This document shows, one piece after another, positions 42,268 to 51,172 of a DNA stretch of 64,000 nucleotides (position 1 is the first letter of the stretch; each line of letters starts with the position of its first letter). The stretch lies in assembly GCF_003060885.1 (NCBI RefSeq), contig NZ_QAIG01000012.1, positions 43,138 to 107,137 on the forward strand, given 5' to 3'. The notes beneath the pieces are model-generated. The model was given only the letters and a program-made list of their open reading frames with translations, had not been told where the DNA came from and did not search any database. The position numbers and the translations under genes were made by a program. The DNA comes from Pseudomonas sp. HMWF032 (GTDB lineage Bacteria > Pseudomonadota > Gammaproteobacteria > Pseudomonadales > Pseudomonadaceae).

Positions 42268-42927
42268 ATGTCTTCTTCCGTACTTGCTGGCCTGACCCTG
42301 ATGGTTCTGGGCGAAAGCCATATGAGCCTGCAGAACCACCTGACCGAGCCGCTCAATGCGGCGCTGGTCGCCAAAGGCGCCAAGGTGCACTCCATCGGTG
42401 CCTGCGGTGCCAGCGCGGCCGACTGGCTGATCACCAAGAAGGTCGACTGTGGCGCCATACAGGACAACACCGGCAAGCTGGTCCTCAAGGGCAGTGGTGC
42501 GACCACCACGCCGATCAAGCAACTGATTGCGCAGAAAAAGCCGGATGTGGTGGTGCTGGTCATCGGCGACACCATGGCCTCTTATGACAAGCCGGCTTTC
42601 CCCAAGGCCTGGGCCTGGCAAAGCGTGACCAACCTGACCAAGGCGATTGCCGAAACCGGTACCAAGTGCGTATGGGTCGGTCCGGCCTGGGGCAAGGTTG
42701 GCGGCATGTACAAGAAGAACGATCAGCGCACCCAACTGATGTCGCAGTTTCTCGCCGCTAACGTGGCGCCGTGCAGCTACGTCGATTCGCTGAAGATGTC
42801 CAAGCCGGGTCAGTGGATCACCACCGACGGCCAGCACTTCACCGTGGCCGGCTACAAGGCCTGGGGCAATGCGATTGCCGAAGCGATGGCCAAGCTGCCA
42901 GCCGCCAGCCTCAAGGGAGGCAAGTGA
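42268..42927 (+). CDS. wssF: WssF paralogue (tandem copy 2)
   Basis: A 219-aa protein colinear with copy 1: the shared stretches KVHSIGACGAS, VIGDTMASYDKPAFPKAWAW, NVAPCSYVDSLK and SKPGQW.TTDGQH give clear paralogy. The nucleophile motif is GESHM instead of GDSHM, keeping Ser but replacing the conserved Asp with Glu. The C-terminal DGQH pair is intact. The stop overlaps the wssG start (TGATG). Divergence along the whole length suggests an old duplication and possibly a changed substrate or partner role. Confidence 0.87.
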   Translation: MSSSVLAGLTLMVLGESHMSLQNHLTEPLNAALVAKGAKVHSIGACGASAADWLITKKVDCGAIQDNTGKLVLKGSGATTTPIKQLIAQKKPDVVVLVIGDTMASYDKPAFPKAWAWQSVTNLTKAIAETGTKCVWVGPAWGKVGGMYKKNDQRTQLMSQFLAANVAPCSYVDSLKMSKPGQWITTDGQHFTVAGYKAWGNAIAEAMAKLPAASLKGGK

Positions 42928-43583
42928 TGCGCGCACTGCTTAGCCTGTTTGCCCTGCTGCCGGTAAGCCTGCTGCAGGCTGCCGAGATCCCCCTGTACCC
43001 TACAGGCCCGAGTGAAGACTCTGCCTTCCTGCGCTTCTTCAATGCCGGTGACACCGCGCTGGAGCTGAGTGCGGAGAATGGTGCCAGCCTGCGCCTTGAA
43101 GGCGATGTGCGCGCGTCCGACTTCCTCACCGTGCCGGCTGGCAAGCCAATCAAGGGCAGCCTCAAGCAGGGCGAGGCGCAGCAGGCGCTGGACATCAGCG
43201 TGGCGCCGGGTGAGTTTGCCAGCGTGGTTGGCATTGCCACGGAGCAGGGCCTGAACCTGGTTACCGTGCGTGAGATGCCGGATGATTTCAATGCACTCAA
43301 GGCGTCGCTGGCCTTCTACAGCCTCGATGCGTCCTGTGCCAATGCCGGCCTACAAGCGGCCGGGCGCAATGTCGACATCTTCAAGGATGTTGCGCATGGA
43401 GCCTTGCAGCGTCGCTCGATCAACCCGTTGAACCTCTCGGTGCAGCTGCGTTGCGGTGGTGCTTCGGTGGGCGAGCCGCTGGCACTTGGCGAGTTGGCAG
43501 CCGGCCAGCGCTACACCCTGTTCCTGGTGCCCTCGGCTGAAGGTCCGCGCCTGTTCCAAGCCCAAGACAACCTAGCTAACTGA
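42927..43583 (+). CDS. wssG: WssG, AlgF-like periplasmic acetylation protein
   Basis: A 218-aa AlgF-family protein with a signal peptide (MRALLSLFALLPVSLLQAAE). Like AlgF for alginate it should assist transfer of acetyl groups to the polymer in the periplasm. The first mature residues IPLYPTGPSEDSAFLRFFNA fit the AlgF family beginning. The two-strand C-terminal domain (RYTLFLVPSAEGPRLFQ) is preserved. The ATG at 42927 overlaps the preceding stop, and GGGAGG lies upstream. Confidence 0.9.
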   Translation: MRALLSLFALLPVSLLQAAEIPLYPTGPSEDSAFLRFFNAGDTALELSAENGASLRLEGDVRASDFLTVPAGKPIKGSLKQGEAQQALDISVAPGEFASVVGIATEQGLNLVTVREMPDDFNALKASLAFYSLDASCANAGLQAAGRNVDIFKDVAHGALQRRSINPLNLSVQLRCGGASVGEPLALGELAAGQRYTLFLVPSAEGPRLFQAQDNLAN

Positions 43584-43602
43584 AACAGGAACAGACCCTG
43601 AT

Positions 43603-45018
43603 ATGGTTTTCGCCTCGCTCGAGTTTCTTATCCTGTTCCTGCCAGCTTTCATGCTGGTGTATTCGCTGGTCAGGCCGGGTGGGCGCAACCATGTCCTGCT
43701 GTTTGGCAGTTGGCTGTTCTACGGCTGGCTGAGTCCGACCTTCCTGCTGCTGCACGTGGTGCTGACGGTGGTCGGCTGGCTCGGTGGTCTGCTGGTGGAA
43801 CACACCCGCGAACAGTCGCGCCAGCGAATTCGCCTGCTGGCCGGGCTGATCGTGCTCAACGTGTTGGTGCTGTGCTGGTACAAGTACGCCAACATCCTGG
43901 CTGCGACCTTCAACGAGCTGCTGACCAGCTACGGCGCGATGCCGTTCGAATGGCAGAAAGTGGCGTTGCCGGCGGGCCTGTCGTTCATTGTGCTGCAGGT
44001 GATTTCCTACCTGGTCGACGTGCACCGCAAAGTGGTGCCGGTGGAGCGCAGCTTTGCCAACTTCGCCACCTATCTGGCGATGTTCGGCCACTCGATTGCC
44101 GGGCCGATCATTCGCTACGACTGGGTGCGCCAGGAGCTGCAGCAGCGCTACTTCAACCCGTTGAACTTTGCCCTGGGTTCGCGTCGCTTCATGATAGGCC
44201 TGAGCATGAAAGTGCTGGTGGCCGACAGCCTGTCGCCGCTGGTGGCGGTGGCCTTTGCCCTGGAAAATCCGTCCTTTGTCGATGCCTGGATCGGTTGCCT
44301 GGCCTATTCGCTGCAGCTGTTCTTCGACTTCGCCGGTTACAGTGCCATGGCCATCGGCCTGGGCCTGATGCTCGGTTTCCATTTCCCGGAGAACTTCAAC
44401 CGGCCGTACTGGGCGCGCAACATCCAGGACTTCTGGCGGCGCTGGCACATCTCGCTGTCCAGTTGGCTGCGCGACTACCTGTATATCGGCCTGGGAGGCA
44501 ATCGTTTCGGTACCTGGAAGACCTACCGCAACTTGTTCCTGATCATGGCTATCGGCGGTCTATGGCACGGTGGTGACAGCTGGAACTACGTGCTGTGGGG
44601 CGCGGCGCACGGTATTGCGCTGTGTATCGACCGTGCCTGGAGTCGCGCCGGCTGGCCTGATCTGCCGGCCTGGCTGGCGCATACCGTGACTCTGCTGTTC
44701 GTTTTCTTGGCCTGGACACTGTTCCGCGCACCGACTTTCGACGCTGCATTGAACATGTACGCCGGACAGTTTGGCCTGCATGGCTTCGCCCTGGGCGATG
44801 CCCTGGCCGCCACCTTGCGCCCGGCGCATGGGATTGCCACGGCACTCGGCATCGTTTGCCTGCTGCTGCCCTTGTATCAGGCGCGTGCCGAAGCTCGCTT
44901 CGGTGAAATATGGGCGTTTCGCGCGGTCGGCGCACTGTGGCCGATATTGGGCTTCCTGCTGTCGTTCGCTCTGATCGCCAGCCGGGAAACCGTGCCCTTC
45001 CTGTACTTCCAGTTTTAA
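43603..45018 (+). CDS. wssH: WssH, AlgI-like MBOAT acetyltransferase
   Basis: A 471-aa multi-pass inner-membrane O-acyltransferase that moves acetyl groups across the membrane. It begins MVFASLEFLILFLPAFMLVY, as AlgI does. The MBOAT signature region is DFWRRWHISLSSWLRDYLYI and the catalytic histidines lie in GGLWHGGDSW and WGAAHG. It sits 20 bp after wssG. Confidence 0.93.
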   Translation: MVFASLEFLILFLPAFMLVYSLVRPGGRNHVLLFGSWLFYGWLSPTFLLLHVVLTVVGWLGGLLVEHTREQSRQRIRLLAGLIVLNVLVLCWYKYANILAATFNELLTSYGAMPFEWQKVALPAGLSFIVLQVISYLVDVHRKVVPVERSFANFATYLAMFGHSIAGPIIRYDWVRQELQQRYFNPLNFALGSRRFMIGLSMKVLVADSLSPLVAVAFALENPSFVDAWIGCLAYSLQLFFDFAGYSAMAIGLGLMLGFHFPENFNRPYWARNIQDFWRRWHISLSSWLRDYLYIGLGGNRFGTWKTYRNLFLIMAIGGLWHGGDSWNYVLWGAAHGIALCIDRAWSRAGWPDLPAWLAHTVTLLFVFLAWTLFRAPTFDAALNMYAGQFGLHGFALGDALAATLRPAHGIATALGIVCLLLPLYQARAEARFGEIWAFRAVGALWPILGFLLSFALIASRETVPFLYFQF

Positions 45019-45029
45019 GGGCTGCGACC

Positions 45030-46190
45030 ATGTCGAAGAAAGATAACTCCCTCGCGCCCGTGCTGCCGAGCCCCATGATGATCCGCCTGAGTCCGTTGGC
45101 CGGGCTGGTCATGTTCGCCTTCCTGCTGACCGGCCTGGCCTTTTGCCTGTGGGCCATGTTCGTCAGTGGCAAGGTCGATCTGCTACCGAACAAGGTGAGC
45201 TGGGATGAGATCCGCAATGGCGAGATCACCCATCGCATCAACAAGGAACTGGCCAATGTGCCGTTTGCCAAGCGCGCCGCCGATCTTGAACGGGCTGCCA
45301 GTTGGTTGGCGATTGGTGATACCGGCACTCGCGTGCGTCAAGGCTGTGCCAATTGGCTGTTTCTGACGGATGAGCTGAAGATTCATCCACACGCCGCCGC
45401 ACATGCTGACGCGCGTGCGCAGAAAGTCACGGCCCTGCATGAGCAGCTCAGCAAGCGCGGGATTCACTTGCTGGTGGTACTGGTGCCGGATAAGAGTCGC
45501 ATCGCCGCGCAGCAGCTTTGTGCCATCGAGCGCTCGCCGCTGTTGGCCAGTCGCGCGCAGGATTGGCAGCATGTCCTGCAGGGGCAGGGCGTTGATGTGT
45601 TGGATCTGGCTCCGACGCTGCAGCCACTCGGCAGTGAGGCCTTCCTGCGTACCGATACGCACTGGAGTGAAGCCGGCGCTGAGCGTGCGGCGGCAGCGGT
45701 GGCCGCGCGGATAGCGGCACTGGGCGTCAGCCCAACGCCGGCCAAACAGTTTGTAGCCAGTGTGGCAGCGCCACAGCCGCGTCCCGGCGATCTGGTGCGC
45801 TTGGCTGGGCTCGACTGGTTACCCGAGCGCCTGCAGCCGGCTGTGGAGCAGGTGGCCGTTACTCAGATCGAGGAAGTACAGGGTGGCGCTGATGACGCCG
45901 CATTGGGCGAGGATGATCTGTTCGGCGACAGCCAATTGCCGAACCTTGCCGTGATTGGCACGTCCTTTTCACGTAACTCCAACTTCATCCCTTTCCTGGA
46001 GCGCGCAGTAAGTGCGCGTGTGGGTAACTTTGCCAAGGATGGGGGGGAGTTCTCTGGCGCGGCCAAAGACTATTTCAGCAGCCCGGCGTTCAAGCAGACG
46101 CCGCCTCAAGTGTTGATCTGGGAAATTCCCGAGCGTGATTTGCAGCCGCCTTATCGCGACGACATCCTACTCAATGGCCCGTCCGGTTGA
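45030..46190 (+). CDS. wssI: WssI, AlgJ/AlgX-like acetyltransferase
   Basis: A 386-aa protein with one N-terminal membrane helix (about 22-45) and a periplasmic SGNH-like domain. The Asp-His motif is RTDTHWSEAGAE (about 208-219) and the nucleophilic Ser lies in VIGTSFSRNSN (about 311). Both are those of AlgJ/AlgX enzymes that place acetyl on the polymer. It is the last gene of the operon; WssJ, a second MinD-like protein in P. fluorescens, is absent. Confidence 0.9.
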   Translation: MSKKDNSLAPVLPSPMMIRLSPLAGLVMFAFLLTGLAFCLWAMFVSGKVDLLPNKVSWDEIRNGEITHRINKELANVPFAKRAADLERAASWLAIGDTGTRVRQGCANWLFLTDELKIHPHAAAHADARAQKVTALHEQLSKRGIHLLVVLVPDKSRIAAQQLCAIERSPLLASRAQDWQHVLQGQGVDVLDLAPTLQPLGSEAFLRTDTHWSEAGAERAAAAVAARIAALGVSPTPAKQFVASVAAPQPRPGDLVRLAGLDWLPERLQPAVEQVAVTQIEEVQGGADDAALGEDDLFGDSQLPNLAVIGTSFSRNSNFIPFLERAVSARVGNFAKDGGEFSGAAKDYFSSPAFKQTPPQVLIWEIPERDLQPPYRDDILLNGPSG

Positions 46191-46207
46191 TGACCTAGCT
46201 AGCAAAC

Positions 46208-46237
46208 AAAAAGGCCATGCTGCAGCATGGCCTTTTT
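46208..46237. terminator. palindromic bidirectional terminator after the cellulose operon
   Basis: AAAAAGGCCATGCTG-CAGCATGGCCTTTTT is a perfect 30-nt palindrome with A/T tails, a strong intrinsic terminator on both strands. It lies between wssI and the convergent small gene. Confidence 0.95.
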
Positions 46238-46260
46238 ATTTTGCGGGTGTGAGAGGCGCC

Positions 46261-46599
46261 TCAGATGATGCCGCGCTCCTCGTCATTGATCAGGCGATGC
46301 AAGCCGCTGAGTGATTCCCTCGCCTGAGAGCGGGTCAGCAGCTTGGTCTGAGCGGCCGGCGGTAGATCGGTGATGCGGATGAGGCCTTTACTGATCAGCA
46401 AGTGCACCAAGTCGTCTACCACGCGAATCATGTCCAGGTCGCTCTGCTTGAGCTGCAGCAGGCTCGATTCGACGTTCTGATTGGCAAACCAGGCGCGAAT
46501 TTCCTCAGAGTCCGCAGTCAATGTATCTGACATGCCTTCAAATGGCACCACTTCGACTCGTCGTAGCTGGCTGTGTGCATCCCGCTGAACATAGAACAT
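46261..46599 (-). CDS. conserved hypothetical protein (Pseudomonas small protein)
   Basis: A 112-aa acidic, mostly helical protein starting MFYVQRDAHSQLRRVEVVPF. It resembles a Pseudomonas family often labelled tryptophan-synthase-subunit-beta-like, a label with no functional basis. The start at 46599 follows AAGGA; a start at 46617 does not have a site. It ends just before the palindromic terminator. The function is unknown. Confidence 0.75.
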   Translation of the reverse strand: MFYVQRDAHSQLRRVEVVPFEGMSDTLTADSEEIRAWFANQNVESSLLQLKQSDLDMIRVVDDLVHLLISKGLIRITDLPPAAQTKLLTRSQARESLSGLHRLINDEERGII

Positions 46600-46703
46600 C
46601 GGCCTATCCTTCTGCATGAGCTGCCTGCGGCAGATACCGTTACTCAGCTTAGCTTGAACCCTGTGCCGGGCCAGCCGCGGGTAATGGGGTGCGCTGGGCT
46701 GGC

Positions 46704-47588
46704 CTACTCGACAAACAGCTGCTGCACCACCGAGAAGTCCTGCTTACCCTTGCCTTGCTTGAGCAACAGGCGATACAGCTGCAACGCCAGCGCGCCCATG
46801 GGCGTGCTGCTGCCGCTGGCCTGGGCGGCTTCCTGGGCCAGGCCGAGGTCCTTGGCCATCAGTTCGGCCATAAATCCGCCGCTGTAGCCTTTGGAGGCCG
46901 GGGCGTTTTCCATCACGCCGGGCCAGGGGTTGTACTTCTCCAGCGTCCAGTTGCCGCCCGAACTCTGGCGCATGATTTCGGCCAGTACTGCAGGTTCCAG
47001 GCCATTGGCCACGCCCATGGCCATGGCTTCGGCGGTGGCAATCATCTGCACGGCCAGCACCTGGTTGTTGCACACTTTGGCCACCTGGCCAGCGCCATCG
47101 GGGCCGGCGTGGAAGATGTTTTTGCCCATGGCCTCGAAGATTGTCCGGGCTTTTTCCAGCGTGGCCGCGGCGCCGCCGATCATAAAGGTCAGGGTGCCCG
47201 CGGCTGCGCCCGCTGTACCGCCGGACACCGGTGCATCCAGCAGTTCAAGACCGCGCGCGGTGGCCGCCTGATGCACCTTGCGGGCGACTTCCGGGGCGAT
47301 GGTTGAGCATTCCAGCACCAGGCTGCCCGGCTTGAGCGCGGCCAGCAGGCCGTTTTCACCCAGGTACAGGCCTTCTACATGCCGGCTGGCCGGCAGCATG
47401 CTGACCACCACGTCGGCGCCCTGTACCGCGTCCAGAGCGCTGCTGGCAGCCTGGGCGCCGTCTTTGGCCAGGCCTTCTACGGCCGCTTGCAGCAGGTCGA
47501 AGGCTCTCAGGTTGAAGCCGGCCCTGAGCAGGTTGCGGGCCATGGGCAGGCCCATGTGGCCGAGGCCGATAAAAGCGATTGTTGTCAT
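46704..47588 (-). CDS. mmsB: 3-hydroxyisobutyrate dehydrogenase MmsB
   Basis: A 294-aa NAD-dependent beta-hydroxyacid dehydrogenase. The N-terminal Rossmann motif is GLGHMGLPMARNLL (8-21), the substrate block is DAPVSGGTAGAAAGTLTFMI, and the catalytic Lys lies in AKVCNNQVLAVQMI (about 171). It oxidises 3-hydroxyisobutyrate to methylmalonate semialdehyde in valine breakdown. It is the last gene of the valine cluster. Confidence 0.94.
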   Translation of the reverse strand: MTTIAFIGLGHMGLPMARNLLRAGFNLRAFDLLQAAVEGLAKDGAQAASSALDAVQGADVVVSMLPASRHVEGLYLGENGLLAALKPGSLVLECSTIAPEVARKVHQAATARGLELLDAPVSGGTAGAAAGTLTFMIGGAAATLEKARTIFEAMGKNIFHAGPDGAGQVAKVCNNQVLAVQMIATAEAMAMGVANGLEPAVLAEIMRQSSGGNWTLEKYNPWPGVMENAPASKGYSGGFMAELMAKDLGLAQEAAQASGSSTPMGALALQLYRLLLKQGKGKQDFSVVQQLFVE

Positions 47589-47689
47589 TGTTAGGCTTCC
47601 TTGGCGCTAAAGGTGTGGCCCGGATGCGGTCCGGGCAGGCTGTCAAATCAACCCCTGCCGGATTGCATCCGGGAGGTGTGTGTCGCGGT

Positions 47690-47764
47690 GTAGGGTGGAT
47701 GATGTTTCACCCATCCACCGGCTCCGGTTTTATCGGTGGATGGAAAAGACGTCATCCACCCTAC
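47690..47764. repeat. intergenic GTAGGGTGGATG inverted repeat
   Basis: GTAGGGTGGATGATGTTTCA, CCCATCCACCG, a 13-base loop and CGGTGGATGG...CATCCACCCTAC form an imperfect hairpin. It overlaps the stop codon of the hydrolase gene and separates it from mmsB. It belongs to the same repeat family as 18818 and 48878. Confidence 0.8.
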
Positions 47765-48864
47765 AGATTCGTCAGTGGGTGTTCTCCGTCCCAGGCGGGG
47801 GCGAAGTGCGCGTCGATTACCTGCTGCGGAATACTCGCCACATCCGGCCAATGCCAGCGTGGCGCATGGTCTTTGTCGATTAGCCGTGCGCGGACCCCCT
47901 CGGGAAATTCCGGGTAACGGCAGCAGTTCAGGCTCATGGCGTATTCCATGCGGAAGACATCGGCTAGGGAACGCTTCTGGGCCCGCTTGATCTGTTCCCA
48001 CACCAGGTGCCCGGTCAGCGGGCAGCCGCCGGCCAGGGTCTTGGCGGCGCGGGCCAGCAGCGCATCACTGTCCGCGTGCAACGCGCTGATCGCCTGCCAG
48101 GCGTGGGGCAGGTCGGCACTGTCGAGCAATTCGTTGATGCGCGTGCGGCGCGGCAACCATTGGGCTTCTGGTAGTTCAGGCAGCGCCTGGTTTTCCAGGG
48201 CTTTGAGCAGGCTGTGCAGTTGTTGCACGCTTTGCTTCTGCCAGTTGAGCTGGGTCAGGCCGTTAAGTAAATCGTCCTGCTGGCTGTCGAGCAGTACGCG
48301 GTCCGCCAGGTCCAGATCCAGCGCATCCCTTGCGTTGATGCTGCTGGCGGTCAGGCCGAGAAACAGACCGAGTTTGCCCGGCAGACGCGCGAGGAACCAG
48401 CTGCCGCCGACATCCGGGTACAGGCCGATATTCACTTCCGGCATGCCCAGGCGGCTCCCAGGGGTGACGATACGGATGCCAGCGCCCTGCATCAGGCCCA
48501 TGCCGCCGCCCAGCACATGGCCGTGGGCCCAGCAGATAAAGGGTTTCGGGTAGGTGTGGATGCGGTAGTCGAGGCGGTATTCGTCAGCAAAAAAGCGTCG
48601 CGCCAGAGGCGGGATTTCGCCAGGGTGTTCGCGGCACTGCTGCACCAGTTGCACCACGTCGCCGCCGGCGCAGAACGCCTTGGGGCCGTTGCCGCGCAGT
48701 AGCACGCAGGCGATGTTCGGGTCGTCCGCCCAGGCCTTGAGCTGGGCATCCAGCGCTTCGATCATCGGCAGCGACAGGGCGTTGAGGCTTTTCTCCGCGT
48801 CCAGGCTGGCGATGCCGATGCGATAGCCATGTAGGGCGGGGCGTTCTTCAAATTGCACGTTCAT
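47761..48864 (-). CDS. 3-hydroxyisobutyryl-CoA hydrolase
   Basis: A 367-aa crotonase-fold enzyme. The oxyanion-hole regions are NALSLPMIEAL and FCAGGDVVQLV, and the motif GGGMGLMQGAGIRIVT followed by MPEVNIGLYPDVGGSWFLAR is that of HIBCH-type hydrolases. Length (367 aa) separates it from hydratases (about 260). It releases 3-hydroxyisobutyrate from CoA. The start at 48864 (MNVQFEERPALHG) has GGAA upstream; a longer reading runs through the repeat. Confidence 0.92.
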   Translation of the reverse strand: MNVQFEERPALHGYRIGIASLDAEKSLNALSLPMIEALDAQLKAWADDPNIACVLLRGNGPKAFCAGGDVVQLVQQCREHPGEIPPLARRFFADEYRLDYRIHTYPKPFICWAHGHVLGGGMGLMQGAGIRIVTPGSRLGMPEVNIGLYPDVGGSWFLARLPGKLGLFLGLTASSINARDALDLDLADRVLLDSQQDDLLNGLTQLNWQKQSVQQLHSLLKALENQALPELPEAQWLPRRTRINELLDSADLPHAWQAISALHADSDALLARAAKTLAGGCPLTGHLVWEQIKRAQKRSLADVFRMEYAMSLNCCRYPEFPEGVRARLIDKDHAPRWHWPDVASIPQQVIDAHFAPAWDGEHPLTNL

Positions 48865-48877
48865 GGGCAGTTCCAGA

Positions 48878-48999
48878 GTAGGGTGGATCGGGGTGCGTAG
48901 CCGGCGTTTTATCCATCCACTGCATGCGGTTCTGGTGGATGACGCTTCACCCATCCACCGATCGATGCTGTGGTGGAAAACGCCATTCGGCGTCCATCC
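48878..48999. repeat. intergenic GTAGGGTGGAT repeat (longer copy)
   Basis: GTAGGGTGGATCGGGGTGCG, TAGCCGGCGTTTTATCCATC, TGGTGGATGACGCTTCACCC and ATCCACCG lie between the hydratase and hydrolase genes. Several of these blocks occur in the same order at 14991 and 47690. Confidence 0.7.
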
Positions 49000-49005
49000 T
49001 GCGAG

Positions 49006-49824
49006 TTACTTGTTACGCCACTGTGGGTCGCGCTTTTCCAAGAAGGCGTTGACCCCTTCGCGGGTGTCGTCGGCATCGAACAGGTCGACAAAGCGCTCGC
49101 GCTCTTCACTCAGCCAGGTATTCGGGTTGCGTTCGCGGGCGCCCTGGATCAGCGGTTTGATGGTGCGCACCGCCACTGGGCTTTGCCGCGCGACCTTGGC
49201 CGCCAGCAGCAGGGCATGGCCACGGGCTTCTCCGGTATCGACCACTTGTTCGACCAGGCCGATGCGCTGCGCGGTTTCTGCATCCACCCGCTCGCCGCAG
49301 AGAATCATGCGCTTGGCCCAGCCTTCGCCGACCAGCCAGCTCAAATGCTGGGTGCCGCCGGCGCAGGGCAGCAGACCGACCGTGGCTTCTGGCAGGGCCA
49401 GTTGCGCCTGGCGCTCGGCGATACGGATGTCGCAGGCCAGGGCGCACTCCAGGCCGCCGCCCATGGCGTAGCCGTTGATCGCGGCAATCGATACGCCGCG
49501 GAAATCGCGCAGCGCCTCGAAGGCCTCGCCGAAGCGCCGGGCCATTTCGCGAGCGCGGGCCTTGTCGCCGTCGGCGAACAGCTTGAGGTCGGCGCCGGCG
49601 CTGAAGAACTTGCCACCCTGGCCTGTAATCACCAGGGCGTAGATGTCATCGTCGCGGTTGAGGTGTTCAACCAGCAGCTTGAGGCCAATCAGCGAGTCGC
49701 GGTCCCAGGTATTGGCCGGTGGCTGGTTGATGGTGATCAGCGCGGTATGGCCGTGCTTTTCCACGGTGAGCTTGTGGGTCAGGTCAAACACGCCGGGGTT
49801 GTAGGCTTCGATGGCGTTGCTCAT
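49006..49824 (-). CDS. enoyl-CoA hydratase (methacrylyl-CoA hydratase role)
   Basis: A 272-aa crotonase. The two catalytic-loop regions are FFSAGADLKLFADGD and GYAMGGGLECALACDIRIAE, followed by LPEATVGLLPCAGGTQ with the catalytic Glu. Position between acyl-CoA dehydrogenase and HIB-CoA hydrolase points to methacrylyl-CoA hydration in valine catabolism; a broader substrate range is possible. Confidence 0.9.
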   Translation of the reverse strand: MSNAIEAYNPGVFDLTHKLTVEKHGHTALITINQPPANTWDRDSLIGLKLLVEHLNRDDDIYALVITGQGGKFFSAGADLKLFADGDKARAREMARRFGEAFEALRDFRGVSIAAINGYAMGGGLECALACDIRIAERQAQLALPEATVGLLPCAGGTQHLSWLVGEGWAKRMILCGERVDAETAQRIGLVEQVVDTGEARGHALLLAAKVARQSPVAVRTIKPLIQGARERNPNTWLSEERERFVDLFDADDTREGVNAFLEKRDPQWRNK

Positions 49825-49874
49825 AGGGTTCCTCGCTTCTGCAATGACTTAGGACCTGTTTAGGATTTAGTCAT

Positions 49875-49924
49875 GTAGGGCGGGTGTAACCCGCCAGGCC
49901 AATGGCGGGTTACACCCGCCCTAC
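49875..49924. repeat. 22-bp perfect inverted repeat between hydratase and dehydrogenase genes
   Basis: GTAGGGCGGGTGTAACCCGCCA and its exact complement flank a 6-nt loop (GGCCAA). It lies in the operon and would form a stable RNA hairpin 9 bp downstream of the acyl-CoA dehydrogenase gene. The GTAGGG/CCCTAC ends are shared with the other repeats. Confidence 0.9.
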
Positions 49925-49932
49925 GCAAAGGT

Positions 49933-51099
49933 TTACAGCAAGCGATCAAGCATGCCGCCTTGATCGAGCAGGCGGCGGGCGATGATTACCCGCATGATTT
50001 CGTTGGTGCCTTCGAGTATCTGGTGCACGCGGCTGTCGCGCACCCAGCGCTCCAGCGGGTAGTCGTTGAGGTAACCGTAGCCGCCATGCAGTTGCAGGGC
50101 TTCGTTGCACAGCGTGAAACAGTGGTCGGTGGCAAAGCGCTTGGCCATGGCGCAATACAGGCTGGCTTCACTGTGGCCGTGGTCCAGCTTGTGTGCGGCC
50201 AGGCGCACCATCTGCCGGCTGGCAGTCAGGTCCGTAAGCATATCGGCGAGTTTGAATTGCAGGGCTTGGAAGTCGCTCAGCGGCTTGCCGAACTGTTTGC
50301 GTTCTTCCACATAACGCAGCGATTGCTCCAGCGCCGCTTGTGCCGCGCCCAGCGAGCAGCTGGCGATATTGATGCGCCCGCCATCCAGACCCTTCATCGC
50401 GTAGACAAAACCCTGGCCTTCTGGGCCGATGCGATTACCCGCGGGAATGCGCACGCCTTCGAAGGTGATCGTGCGAGTAGGCTGGGCGCGCCAGCCCATC
50501 TTCAATTCATTGCGCCCGTACTTAACGCCGGGTGCGTCGGCTGGCACCAGGAAGCAGGACACGCCCTTGGCGCCGCTGTCCTCGCCGGTGCGCGCCATCA
50601 CGATCAGTACATCGGTGCTGCCCGCGCCGGAGATAAAGCACTTGCTGCCATCCAGCACATAGTCGTCTCCGTCACGCTTGGCGCGCGTACGCAGGTGGGC
50701 GGCGTCGGAGCCGGCGTCCGGCTCGGTGAGGCAGTAAGAGGCCAGCAGTTCACCGCTGACCAGGCGCGGCAGCCAGGCATCTTTCAGCGCCTGGTCGGCG
50801 AAGGAGGCGAGCATCCACGAGGCCATGTTGTGGATGGTCAGAAACGCCGTGGTGGCGATGCAGCCGGCCGACAGCTGCTCGAAGATCAGCGAGCTGGTCA
50901 GGCGCGACAGGCCCAGGCCGCCATCGTCCTCCTTGATATACAACGCCAGGTAACCCTGCTCGGCAGCACGCTTGATCACTTCCACCGGGAAGTGGTGGTC
51001 GCGGTCCCAGTCGGCGGCATGCGGGGCCAGCTCTTTGGCGGCAAAGGCGCGGGCGCTGTCGACCAGCAGGCGTTGTTCTTCAGTCAGTTCGAAATCCAT
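49933..51099 (-). CDS. isobutyryl-CoA dehydrogenase (acyl-CoA dehydrogenase)
   Basis: A 388-aa flavoprotein of the acyl-CoA dehydrogenase family. The FAD-binding signatures are YCLTEPDAGSDAAHLRTRA and LQLHGGYGYLNDYPLERWVR; the catalytic Glu lies in QILEGTNEIMRVI near the C-terminus. It oxidises isobutyryl-CoA to methacrylyl-CoA, as deduced from the cluster. The start at 51099 has GGATC upstream, a weak site. Confidence 0.92.
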   Translation of the reverse strand: MDFELTEEQRLLVDSARAFAAKELAPHAADWDRDHHFPVEVIKRAAEQGYLALYIKEDDGGLGLSRLTSSLIFEQLSAGCIATTAFLTIHNMASWMLASFADQALKDAWLPRLVSGELLASYCLTEPDAGSDAAHLRTRAKRDGDDYVLDGSKCFISGAGSTDVLIVMARTGEDSGAKGVSCFLVPADAPGVKYGRNELKMGWRAQPTRTITFEGVRIPAGNRIGPEGQGFVYAMKGLDGGRINIASCSLGAAQAALEQSLRYVEERKQFGKPLSDFQALQFKLADMLTDLTASRQMVRLAAHKLDHGHSEASLYCAMAKRFATDHCFTLCNEALQLHGGYGYLNDYPLERWVRDSRVHQILEGTNEIMRVIIARRLLDQGGMLDRLL

Positions 51100-51172
51100 C
51101 AGTGATCCTTAGCGGGGCAGGTAAACCCCGGCAGTTAAGGCCGGGCCAACTCGTGATCAGTCCGGCAAGTCA

